Positions 33,425-41,217 of a DNA stretch of 64,000 nt are shown one piece after another. The stretch's first letter is position 1. Each line of letters starts with the position of its first letter. Source of the DNA: Candidatus Paracaedibacteraceae bacterium. GTDB lineage: Bacteria > Pseudomonadota > Alphaproteobacteria > Paracaedibacterales > Paracaedibacteraceae. The position numbers and the translations under genes were made by a program. The notes beneath the pieces were generated by a model. That model had not been told where the DNA came from. It did not search any database and was given only the letters and a program-made list of their open reading frames with translations. The stretch lies in assembly GCA_019636055.1 (NCBI GenBank), contig JAHBYH010000003.1:77501-141500 (forward strand), read 5' to 3'.

Positions 33425-35824
33425 ATGAAAAGCGTTGTCGTTGTTGAGTCTCCTGCAAAAGCTAAAACTATTAATCGGTATTTGGGAAACGACTACGTGG
33501 TATTGGCCAGTTATGGCCACATTCGCGATCTGCCGTCAAAGAACGGATCTGTTGATCCGGATCATGATTTTTCCATGGTTTGGGAAATGCAGGATCGTGC
33601 GAAAGCAAAAGTCAATGATATTTATAAGGCTGTTAAAAACGCTGACCAATTGTTACTCGCAACCGACCCGGATAGAGAAGGGGAGGCGATTTCATGGCAT
33701 GTTCAACAAGTTTTAGATGAGAAAAAAGCCTTAGTTGGTAAGGAAGTAAAACGCATTGTTTTTCATGAAATTACTAAGGGAGCAGTGCAAAACGCCATTG
33801 AAAATCCTCGTGAAATTAATCATGAACTTGTCTCAGCCTATCTTGCCCGTCGAGCCTTAGACTATTTAGTTGGTTTTACGCTGTCGCCAGTGCTATGGCG
33901 TAAATTGCCGGGCGCGCGCTCAGCCGGGCGAGTTCAATCTGTGGCGTTGCGTTTGATTGTTGATCGTGAACGGGAAATCGAAGCATTCAAAACACAAGAA
34001 TATTGGTCGATTGAAGCCGATATGCTGAATCCGTCAAATCAGGGATACAAGGCTCGGCTAACCCATTTGAATGGCAAAAAACTGGATAAATTAGATCTTA
34101 AGTCCGAAAATGAAGCAGCAGCTGCACGCCAAGCGATTTTGGATCGCCAATTTACCATTGCGAGTGTTGAGAAGAAACAAGTTAAACGGAATCCGGCTGC
34201 ACCTTTTACCACATCAACTTTGCAACAAGAAGCAGCGCGTAAGCTTGGGTTTAGTGCAAGTCGTACCATGCAAGTAGCACAAAAACTTTATGAAGGTATT
34301 GAAATCCAAGGTGGTTTGACCGGTTTGATTACCTATATGCGTACGGACAGTATTGCTATTTCTAATGATGCTATGGCAGAAGTCCGAGGTCATATCGGTG
34401 ACGCCTATGGTGATAAGTATTTGCCATCCTCGCCACGGACTTTTAAAAATAAGAGTAAGAATGCCCAAGAAGCTCATGAAGCTATCCGCCCAACATCTGT
34501 TATGCGTCGTCCGGAAGACGTTCGTGCCTTTTTAGATGATACGCAATTCCGTTTGTATGAATTGATTTGGAAGCGTACGGTTGCTTCACAAATGGAAACA
34601 GCTTTATTCGATCAAGTTGGTGTTGATATTATTTCGGGTGACAAGCAAGTAGCACTCAGAGCAACAGGCTCAACCATGGTGTTTGACGGTTTCATGAAGT
34701 TGTATCTGGAAGGAAAAGATGATGTAACAGCGGATGAGGATGACGAAAAACTGTTGCCTCCGTTAATTGAAGGTGAAGAGGCGCGTGTTAATACGGTTAC
34801 CCCAAACCAGCATTTTACACAACCACCCCCCCGTTATTCCGAAGCAAGCCTTGTAAAAAAATTGGAAGAGTTGGGTATTGGCCGTCCGTCCACTTATGCG
34901 TCGATTATTCAGGTCTTGCAAGATCGGGATTATGTTGTGCTCGAGAAAAAGCAATTCATCCCGGAAGATCGTGGCCGTTTAGTGACGTCATTTTTAACGC
35001 ATTTCTTTAATCGATATGTCGAATATGATTTTACGGCAAATTTAGAAGAACAGTTGGACGACATTTCTAACGGGCAGCTTAACTGGCGCAATGTTTTGGC
35101 TGAATTTTGGAAGAACTTTAAACAAACAACGGATGCTACACAAAGTCTGACAATAACTGAAGTTATTGATAATCTTGAAAAAGATATGAGTCATCATTTA
35201 TTCCAAGGGAATGAGTCTGCGCGTGTTTGCCCGCAATGTCAAAAAGGTCGCCTTGGGTTGAAACTCAGCCGTTACGGTGCATTTTTAGGGTGTTCGGACT
35301 ATCCTGCCTGTTCTTATACAAAACCATTGAGTGTTGATTCTTCAGGTGAGGGTGGCGAAGCACCAACGGCAATAGAGGAACATAAACTGATTGGCAAGGA
35401 TCCAGAAACCGGTGATGATATTACCTTACGGAAGGGGCCGTATGGTCCGTACTTGCAATGGGGCGAAGCTAAGGTCTCTGACGAACCGCCTGCAAAAGGT
35501 AAGAAAAAAGCAACAGCAATTAAGCCAAAACGTGTGTCTTTGCCGGCTGGAGTAACACCGGAGTCTGTTACTTTTGACTTAGCGATGAACCTAAAATCTT
35601 TACCAAAGGTTTTGGGGGCACATCCGGCCACTGGCGATATTATGTCTGTGGGCTTGGGACGTTTTGGCCCATATGTTAAATGCGGTAGCATTTTTGCATC
35701 AATTCCAAAGAATGAAGATATGTTTACAGTGTCTTTGGAGCGAGCCGTTGAGTTGGTCGAGCAGAAAAAAGCACGCCCTCCATCAACCCGTGGCGGTTTT
35801 GGTCGTAAGAAAAGCGAATCTTAA
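33425..35824 (+). CDS. topA: DNA topoisomerase I
   Basis: Type IA topoisomerase: TOPRIM domain from residue 1 (VVVESPAKAKTINRYLG), acidic DPDREGEAI, GRVQSVALRLIVDRE, the catalytic tyrosine in LITYMRTDS, and GRPSTYASII. A C-terminal zinc-type finger with four cysteines (CPQCQKGRLG to CSDYPAC) and basic repeats follow. It relaxes negative supercoils. Length 799 is within range. A 100-base gap separates it from dprA; RBS AAAGGTC precedes the ATG. Confidence 0.97.
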   Translation: MKSVVVVESPAKAKTINRYLGNDYVVLASYGHIRDLPSKNGSVDPDHDFSMVWEMQDRAKAKVNDIYKAVKNADQLLLATDPDREGEAISWHVQQVLDEKKALVGKEVKRIVFHEITKGAVQNAIENPREINHELVSAYLARRALDYLVGFTLSPVLWRKLPGARSAGRVQSVALRLIVDREREIEAFKTQEYWSIEADMLNPSNQGYKARLTHLNGKKLDKLDLKSENEAAAARQAILDRQFTIASVEKKQVKRNPAAPFTTSTLQQEAARKLGFSASRTMQVAQKLYEGIEIQGGLTGLITYMRTDSIAISNDAMAEVRGHIGDAYGDKYLPSSPRTFKNKSKNAQEAHEAIRPTSVMRRPEDVRAFLDDTQFRLYELIWKRTVASQMETALFDQVGVDIISGDKQVALRATGSTMVFDGFMKLYLEGKDDVTADEDDEKLLPPLIEGEEARVNTVTPNQHFTQPPPRYSEASLVKKLEELGIGRPSTYASIIQVLQDRDYVVLEKKQFIPEDRGRLVTSFLTHFFNRYVEYDFTANLEEQLDDISNGQLNWRNVLAEFWKNFKQTTDATQSLTITEVIDNLEKDMSHHLFQGNESARVCPQCQKGRLGLKLSRYGAFLGCSDYPACSYTKPLSVDSSGEGGEAPTAIEEHKLIGKDPETGDDITLRKGPYGPYLQWGEAKVSDEPPAKGKKKATAIKPKRVSLPAGVTPESVTFDLAMNLKSLPKVLGAHPATGDIMSVGLGRFGPYVKCGSIFASIPKNEDMFTVSLERAVELVEQKKARPPSTRGGFGRKKSES

Positions 35825-35854
35825 TATATAAACCATTCCATTTAATCCTAGAAG

Positions 35855-35920
35855 TTCGTCACATCGTCGCTCGTGTGCTCATTGTACACGTGGCTTCTTG
35901 CTGCTGCTTCCAAACTCAAC
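35855..35920 (+). repeat. Dispersed repeat, CACATCGT family
   Basis: It begins TTCGTCACATCGTCGCTCGT and ends CTGCTGCTTCCAAACTCAAC; copies at 30678-30740 and 63841-63900 share the head and, in the first case, the tail. The centre GTGTGCTCATTGTACACG contains a GTGT/ACAC palindrome. It occupies the 400-base gap between topA and tssB. Confidence 0.65.
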
Positions 35921-35933
35921 TTGAAAATTATTA

Positions 35934-36017
35934 TATAGTCGACTTTCTATAAACGGCTATGCAAAACAGCGTTACTCACATGTTAGATATGCGATTTGTT
36001 CTTTGTTTTTGTTGCCA
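35934..36017 (+). repeat. Dispersed repeat, TATGCAAAACAGCG family, forward copy
   Basis: It aligns with the reverse complement of 29208-29284. It directly follows a copy of the CACATCGT repeat, so the two may be parts of one larger degenerate unit. The remainder of the topA-tssB gap (36018-36228) shows no gene. Confidence 0.7.
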
Positions 36018-36228
36018 TTTTAACATAGTTTAGCTATGAGCAAAATATTTTATGAGGCCCCTTTAACTTTGCTAATTAGAGATGGTCACCTATTCAATCT
36101 TAGAAAAAATGACGTTAAAACAATAAATTTCTGAAAAATTTTAGTTTTGTTAAGCGTTTTTTAAACCTTATCCCCCAATATTAGAGGTAAAGATACACTT
36201 ATACCCAGAGTATTGGAGGGTTAGTAAA

Positions 36229-36753
36229 ATGGAAAGTATTCAACACAAATTAGACCGGGTTCGTCCTCCCCGAGTTCAAATCACCTATGACGTGGAGATT
36301 GGTAACGCGATTGTCATGAAGGAATTGCCGTTCGTGATGGGAATTTTGGCTGACTTAGCCGGTCATCCTGAAACCGATCCTATTGCGCTAAAATATCGTA
36401 AGTTCGTTGAAATCGATCGCGATAACTTTAATGATATTATGGAAAAGATTCGCCCTCGCTTGACATTGCGTGTCGATAACAAGTTGGCGAATGACGGAAG
36501 TCATATGAGTGCTGAACTATTCTTCCACAATATGGATGATTTCCAACCATTAAATGTTGTTAAACAAATTGAACCGCTCCGCAAGTTATATGAAGCAAGA
36601 ACAAAATTAAAAGATATGTTGACCAAGCTTGATGGAAACGACGCATTGGATGAATTGCTTCATGAAGTGATCTCAAGTACAGAGCAACAAGCTGCTCTAA
36701 AAACTGAGCTCGGTCTCGAAGATGCTCCAGCTGCTGATCAACCAGCGAGCTAA
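36229..36753 (+). CDS. tssB: Type VI secretion sheath small subunit TssB (VipA)
   Basis: The protein opens ESIQHKLDRVRPPRVQITYD and has ELPFVMGILADLAG, FVEIDRDNF and MEKIRPRLTLRVDN, all diagnostic of TssB/VipA. It pairs with TssC to form the contractile sheath. Length 174 is usual. GGAGG stands 11 bases before the ATG. It is the first gene of tssB-tssC-hcp; no other T6SS gene is in the window, so baseplate, membrane complex and ClpV must be encoded elsewhere. Confidence 0.96.
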   Translation: MESIQHKLDRVRPPRVQITYDVEIGNAIVMKELPFVMGILADLAGHPETDPIALKYRKFVEIDRDNFNDIMEKIRPRLTLRVDNKLANDGSHMSAELFFHNMDDFQPLNVVKQIEPLRKLYEARTKLKDMLTKLDGNDALDELLHEVISSTEQQAALKTELGLEDAPAADQPAS

Positions 36754-36775
36754 GAAAGGATAAGGGAGAAATATT

Positions 36776-38239
36776 ATGGCAGACGAAACCCAAAACCAAG
36801 CTCCGGAACAAGTAACCCTCGATCTATTATTGACAAAGGGCAAACTTGCAAAGGACGACACCCAAAAGCCTTTTGCTCGTGATTTGGTCGAAGAATTTGT
36901 TAAGCAAGTTCTTGAGCAAGGCAATACATTAAGCAATGACTCAGTTACTTTTATCAATCAACGGATTCAGCAGATTGATGATTTGATTGCTGTTCAGTTG
37001 AATGAATTTATGCACACCGACGAATTTCGCGCGCTAGAAGGTTCTTGGCGCGGTCTGAACTACTTGGTCATGAATTCTGAAACAAGTACGCACTTGAAGC
37101 TTCGCTTAATGCCAGCTACCAAGAAAGAGCTTCTTGATGATTTGGAAAAGGCTGTTGAGTTTGACCAAAGTGCTTTGTTTAAAAAGGTTTATGAAGAAGA
37201 ATATGGCACCTATGGTGGACATCCATACTCTTGCCTAGTTGGTGACTATGAATTTACACGCCACCCAATGGATATGGAATTACTATCTAAGTTATCTCAG
37301 GTAGCTGCTGCGGCGCATGCCCCATTCATTTCCGGTGCACACCCAAGGTTATTTGACTTTGATTCATTCGAAGAAATGGGCAAACCACGCGATCTTTCTA
37401 AAATTTTTGAAAGTCTAGAATTGATTAAGTGGACATCTTTCCGTGACAGTGAAGATTCACGGTATGTGGCGCTTGTTCTGCCTCATGTGATGATGCGCTT
37501 ACCATACGGTGCAAACACACTTCCCGCTGAAGGATTAAACTTCGAAGAAGATGTCGCTGGAGCAGATTCCAAGAAATTCTGCTGGACCAACGCAGCGTAC
37601 GTTATGGGAACCAAATTAACAGACGCTTTTGCTAAATACAAATGGTTGGCGGCGATTCGCGGTGTTGAAGGTGGCGGTTTGGTTGAGGGTCTTCCTGCCT
37701 ATACCTACAAGACAGCCGACGGTGATATTGCTTTGAAATGTCCGACTGAAGTTGTGATTACGGACCGTCGCGAAAAAGAACTCAGTGATCTTGGGTTTAT
37801 TTCCCTAGTTCACTGTAAAGGTACAGACTATGCGGCGTTCTTTGGCGGTCAAACCACGCAACGTCCAAAGGTCTATAACCTCGATGATGCCACGGCAAAC
37901 GCGGCCCTTTCTGCGCGCTTGCCGTACATGTTAAATGCTTCTCGCTTTGCTCACTATATCAAAGTGATCATGCGTGATAAAATCGGTAGCTTCTTAACAG
38001 CTGATAACGTGTCTCAGTACTTGAATACCTGGATTGCCAACTATGTTCTGTTGAACGATGATGCGCCGCAATCCGTCAAGGCACGCTATCCACTGCGTGA
38101 AGCTCGGGTTGATGTTTATGATATTCCTGGTAAACCCGGATCCTATAGATCAGTTGTCTATATCCGTCCGCACTTACAAATGGAAGAATTAACCGCATCG
38201 ATTCGTTTGGTTACAACACTGCCAGCCCCGGCTGGTTGA
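36776..38239 (+). CDS. tssC: Type VI secretion sheath large subunit TssC (VipB)
   Basis: This is full length at 487 residues with family hallmarks: EFRALEGSWRGLNYLV, GDYEFTRHPMDMELL, FRDSEDSRYVALVLPHVMMR, FCWTNAAYVMGTKL, and C-terminal ARVDVYDIPGKPGSYRSV. It forms the sheath with TssB. It starts 22 bases after tssB behind AAGGGAG, clearly cotranscribed. A long hairpin separates it from hcp. Confidence 0.97.
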   Translation: MADETQNQAPEQVTLDLLLTKGKLAKDDTQKPFARDLVEEFVKQVLEQGNTLSNDSVTFINQRIQQIDDLIAVQLNEFMHTDEFRALEGSWRGLNYLVMNSETSTHLKLRLMPATKKELLDDLEKAVEFDQSALFKKVYEEEYGTYGGHPYSCLVGDYEFTRHPMDMELLSKLSQVAAAAHAPFISGAHPRLFDFDSFEEMGKPRDLSKIFESLELIKWTSFRDSEDSRYVALVLPHVMMRLPYGANTLPAEGLNFEEDVAGADSKKFCWTNAAYVMGTKLTDAFAKYKWLAAIRGVEGGGLVEGLPAYTYKTADGDIALKCPTEVVITDRREKELSDLGFISLVHCKGTDYAAFFGGQTTQRPKVYNLDDATANAALSARLPYMLNASRFAHYIKVIMRDKIGSFLTADNVSQYLNTWIANYVLLNDDAPQSVKARYPLREARVDVYDIPGKPGSYRSVVYIRPHLQMEELTASIRLVTTLPAPAG

Positions 38240-38246
38240 GGTATCT

Positions 38247-38320
38247 AGCCGTTGAGTTAGAGTCCGGACTTTCACCGTTATATCTTTCTTGTGATCGTCC
38301 GGTAACTAACTAAAACGGCT
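38247..38320 (+). promoter_or_regulatory. Long imperfect hairpin between tssC and hcp
   Basis: AGCCGTT..TTAG..CCGGAC (38247-38269) pairs with GTCCGG..CTAA..AACGGCT (38297-38320), with a few mismatches and a 27-base loop. No T-run follows, so it is more likely an RNA-processing or stability element that lets hcp accumulate above sheath levels than a full terminator. Confidence 0.6.
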
Positions 38321-38365
38321 CTATTGCAAAGCCAGAGAGGCATGATAGCTTAGGAGGAAGACAAG

Positions 38366-38935
38366 ATGTCCCACAATTACACACAGTATGGTAATATACC
38401 ATTAGCCGGTGATCAAAACATCAGCATTCCGGTTGTTGATCCCCGCATTAAGCACACAAACAGTGTCACAACACCAGAATGGATGATTTCCATCGATAAA
38501 TTCCTGACATCTAATGTCGAGGGATATGAAGGATTCACAGAACTTTTTGGATGGTTTGCCGAGCAAGCCCGTCTGACAAAAGGAAGTACAGCGACACAGC
38601 TGTTTTCAACCGCAGCGGTTCAGCACTCCAATATTATGATTGTTATCCCGAATGGGATGTATCTACCACTTTTAGAAACGGTGATGAATTCTGGATCAAA
38701 TGTAGGGGCTGTTAAAATTGTTCGTCTTGCTAATATTTCTGATTTGAAGATTCCAATTCAAGAAGTTGAATATACCAATTGTAAAATTGATTCAATCCAA
38801 CAAAAGCTGGATGAAATCATTATGTCAATCCGCCCTGAAACCCGTATGAATACCGTTATTCAGTACGCTCAGGATGGAAGTAAACTCGGTCAAAACGTCA
38901 GTTTCTTTGATTATGTAACAGGCAAGGCGAGTTAA
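38366..38935 (+). CDS. hcp: Type VI secretion tube protein Hcp-like
   Basis: A 189-residue protein directly after tssC. Its strands (IMIVIPNGMYLPLLETVMNSG, AVKIVRLAN, EVEYTNCKIDSI, and YAQDGSKLGQNVSFFDYVTG) follow the Hcp beta-barrel order, including the extended loop and the final G-x-x-x-F-D motif. It is somewhat longer than typical Hcp (about 160-170) because of the first 35 residues. AGGAGG lies ten bases before the ATG. Hcp hexamers form the inner tube fired by the sheath. The assignment rests on context plus fold pattern. Confidence 0.8.
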   Translation: MSHNYTQYGNIPLAGDQNISIPVVDPRIKHTNSVTTPEWMISIDKFLTSNVEGYEGFTELFGWFAEQARLTKGSTATQLFSTAAVQHSNIMIVIPNGMYLPLLETVMNSGSNVGAVKIVRLANISDLKIPIQEVEYTNCKIDSIQQKLDEIIMSIRPETRMNTVIQYAQDGSKLGQNVSFFDYVTGKAS

Positions 38936-38936
38936 A

Positions 38937-39404
38937 ATGAAAATTCTACCAATAGTTGCGTTAGTATTGGGGCTATCCTATGCTCTGTCGGATGTGTCTG
39001 CTGACACATCTATTGCAGTTGCATCAACAGAGCATAAAGATGTTCATGAGCATTTTCAAGCGAAAGCCACTGAAATGAGCCAACGCCATCAGCGGGAAAT
39101 GAATGATGTTGTGAATAAAAATTCACAAGAATCAATGGCTGCACATAATAAGACAATGAAGGAATGGAAAGAGTGGCGTGCCGCATATTTAGAAATCCCA
39201 GGACATACCGTTAATGACCCTGCGTTTAAGGCTAAACAAAGGGAAACCCAAGCTACTATAAACAAAGGAATGTTTGCAAATTCCGGTGCTGATAGTCGAA
39301 AAGAGCTAGGAGAATTGGATCTAAAGCACCAAAAAGAGCGAGATGCTCTCCAAGCAGAATACGATCAAGCTTTGGCTAAACACAATGCTGAGAAAAGTAA
39401 GTAA
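38937..39404 (+). CDS. Small secreted helical protein after hcp (155 aa)
   Basis: The start codon follows the hcp stop by one base (TAAAATG), so translation is coupled. A signal peptide (1-22) precedes a charged, helical protein rich in His, Lys, Glu and Met (HFQAKATEMSQRHQREMNDV; LDLKHQKERDALQAEYDQAL). No family is recognised. Its place at the end of the T6SS cluster suggests a periplasmic accessory or immunity-like partner, but this is inference. A strong terminator follows. Confidence 0.7.
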   Translation: MKILPIVALVLGLSYALSDVSADTSIAVASTEHKDVHEHFQAKATEMSQRHQREMNDVVNKNSQESMAAHNKTMKEWKEWRAAYLEIPGHTVNDPAFKAKQRETQATINKGMFANSGADSRKELGELDLKHQKERDALQAEYDQALAKHNAEKSK

Positions 39405-39429
39405 CGTGAATTCGAGTCGGAGTTAAATA

Positions 39430-39465
39430 AAAAATCCCCCCAAGAAAACTGGGGGGATTTTTTTA
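39430..39465. terminator. Strong bidirectional terminator
   Basis: AAAAAATCCCCCCA and TGGGGGGATTTTTTT form a near-perfect stem ending both the T6SS cluster and the facing small gene, whose stop codon lies inside the T-run. Confidence 0.95.
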
Positions 39466-39693
39466 GGATAACTGATTGATCAAATCTTGGATCTGATCAT
39501 CCGTCAGTGCGCTTATTTTTATGGGTGAGTCCTTTTTCTCAAATAATCCGCCGAGTCTACACATCAATTCAATCGTGCGGACAGCAAGGGCATAGTCACT
39601 GTCAGCTTCGGCTGCATGGTAGATTTTGTTCAGATTGTTGATAGCTTGGTCCTGAGTCATATCAAAGTCTCCACTGCTTAATAAGTAAGACAT
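39463..39693 (-). CDS. Small cytoplasmic protein of unknown function (76 aa)
   Basis: AGGTAGGA stands just before the ATG, and the gene ends in a strong terminator, so it is likely real. It is acidic and helical: NNLNKIYHAAEADSDYALAV, RTIELMCRLGGLFEKK, then LTDDQIQDLINQLS. The helix-loop-L-T-x-x-E/D-L ending faintly resembles the C-terminal tail of phage terminase small subunits, but this is not a firm match. It is downstream of the 184-residue secreted protein on the same strand. Confidence 0.6.
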   Translation of the reverse strand: MSYLLSSGDFDMTQDQAINNLNKIYHAAEADSDYALAVRTIELMCRLGGLFEKKDSPIKISALTDDQIQDLINQLS

Positions 39694-39729
39694 ATGTCCT
39701 ACCTTTTTACTAGAGCATATTTGATTAGC

Positions 39730-40284
39730 TTATGCGTCTTGCGACCAGATTTTTCGACTAACCCACATATTCCAGACTCTGAGTTCTAGTGTTCCACAAG
39801 CTTCTTGGGTATAGGCTTGGACAAAGTTCCCTGCTGCTTTTATGGATTCTACCTCTTCTGTTGATAATGGTTTATTTTGATTCATTTTATCAAATGCGTT
39901 GTTGATAAGTATATTTGATGAGACTTTTCCATTCAGAAAATCATCAAATACATTAATTCCATGGGATCTATAGTTTTCGTAGTCTTGCCAAGACATAAGT
40001 AACTGATAGTCATAAGTTGGTTGCCATAATTCCGGATATATTAACGATGATGATCTAATATTGATCAGATAATTTCGTTCTTCCGCAGTTATATCCTGTT
40101 TGGACTTTATCTTACGCATAATGATTTTATTGTTTAATGTTTCACCATGCGGTTCTAGGGGGGCAACATATTTGGATAACGATAGGTACGATTCGTGATT
40201 TACGACAAGACGGTCATCTTGCGAAAGATCTTGTGCGTTGACTGCAGAGATAAGAAAAAATGACGTAATTAATTTTTGTAACAT
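39730..40284 (-). CDS. Secreted protein of unknown function (184 aa)
   Basis: A signal peptide (1-17, ending VNA) is followed by a soluble region with no recognised domain; YPELWQPTYDYQLLMSWQDY and CGTLELRVWNMWVSRKIW are its most distinctive, Trp-rich parts. The Shine-Dalgarno AGGAGGG is excellent but is buried in a perfect ten-base-pair hairpin (40289-40314), so translation may be conditionally controlled. It follows dapA by 47 bases on the same strand and could be cotranscribed. Confidence 0.7.
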   Translation of the reverse strand: MLQKLITSFFLISAVNAQDLSQDDRLVVNHESYLSLSKYVAPLEPHGETLNNKIIMRKIKSKQDITAEERNYLINIRSSSLIYPELWQPTYDYQLLMSWQDYENYRSHGINVFDDFLNGKVSSNILINNAFDKMNQNKPLSTEEVESIKAAGNFVQAYTQEACGTLELRVWNMWVSRKIWSQDA

Positions 40285-40314
40285 GGGGCCCTCCTAACAA
40301 TAAAGTTAGGAGGG
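40285..40314 (-). promoter_or_regulatory. Hairpin that sequesters the ribosome binding site
   Basis: On the minus strand CCCTCCTAAC (40314-40305) pairs perfectly with GTTAGGAGGG (40298-40289) across a six-base loop. The second arm contains the Shine-Dalgarno of the gene starting at 40284, and the first arm is an anti-Shine-Dalgarno. No T-run follows. It lies 17 bases past the dapA stop, so a terminator role is the alternative. Confidence 0.75.
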
Positions 40315-40331
40315 AGAAAAGAATTTGCAAA

Positions 40332-41204
40332 TTAGAACACAATTCCTGTCAAGGCTTGGTCAACAACCTTTTTGCCTGCGTCAGTTACGGGAACCATGGG
40401 AAGCCGCACGTCAGGGTTACAAAATCCAAGCTTTGAGACGGCATATTTCACAGGGCTGGGGCTTGTCTCGACAAACATAGATTCATGGACTTGCAGCAAT
40501 TTATCGCGGAGTTCAGCAAACTTTGTGTAGTCTTTAATATTCCATGCGTTCATCAGTTCTTGATTAAGGCGAGGCATAACGTTTGCACTGACCGATACAA
40601 CGCCGTTACCACCATGGGCCATATACGCTGTGGCAATTGGATCGTCACCGGATAGAAAACTAAATTCTTTAGTGATACGCTGACGCATTTTAATAACACG
40701 GGTTAAGTCTTCGCAAGAGTCTTTAATCGCAATAACCATCGGAAGTTCTGCTAAACGAACAACTGTATCAACGGAAAGGCCTGTTACCGCACGTCCTGGA
40801 TTATTATAAACAACGATGGGTAAACCAATATCATTTAAGGCTTTAAAGTGTTGCCAGACACCTTCGGGTGTGGGTTTAACGTAGTAGGGAGTCACAACCA
40901 AGGCTGCGTCGCACCCGATTTCTTTAGCCTCAGTCATCATGGCTTTGGTTTCATGGGTTGACGGGGCACCACAGCCTGCAATAATCGGAATGCGTTTGTT
41001 TGCTGATGCAACGACTGTTTCAAGGACTATTTTGCGTTCAGACGGAGTGAGAAGGGCTGCTTCGCCGGTTGACCCACAAGCGACGATTGCCTGAGTTCCC
41101 TCTGCAATATGCCATTCAACTAGTTTTTTTATGGCATTAACATCAATTTCATTATTGTTAAATGGCGTAATAAGAGCGACAATAGAACCTGAGAGTTTCA
41201 TCAT
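40332..41204 (-). CDS. dapA: 4-hydroxy-tetrahydrodipicolinate synthase
   Basis: DapA of about 290 residues: GSTGEAALLTPSER (pyruvate-binding T-G-E), VTPYYVKPTPEG (the catalytic Tyr-Tyr pair), VVYNNPGRAV, and the Schiff-base lysine in MVIAIKDSCED. It condenses pyruvate with aspartate semialdehyde for lysine and meso-diaminopimelate. A further in-frame ATG lies at 41225, but AAAGGA seven bases before the ATG at 41204 marks the likely start. The gene diverges from slt with only about 13 bases between start codons, so the two promoters must overlap the opposite coding regions. Confidence 0.95.
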   Translation of the reverse strand: MMKLSGSIVALITPFNNNEIDVNAIKKLVEWHIAEGTQAIVACGSTGEAALLTPSERKIVLETVVASANKRIPIIAGCGAPSTHETKAMMTEAKEIGCDAALVVTPYYVKPTPEGVWQHFKALNDIGLPIVVYNNPGRAVTGLSVDTVVRLAELPMVIAIKDSCEDLTRVIKMRQRITKEFSFLSGDDPIATAYMAHGGNGVVSVSANVMPRLNQELMNAWNIKDYTKFAELRDKLLQVHESMFVETSPSPVKYAVSKLGFCNPDVRLPMVPVTDAGKKVVDQALTGIVF

Positions 41205-41217
41205 TAATCCTTTGGTT

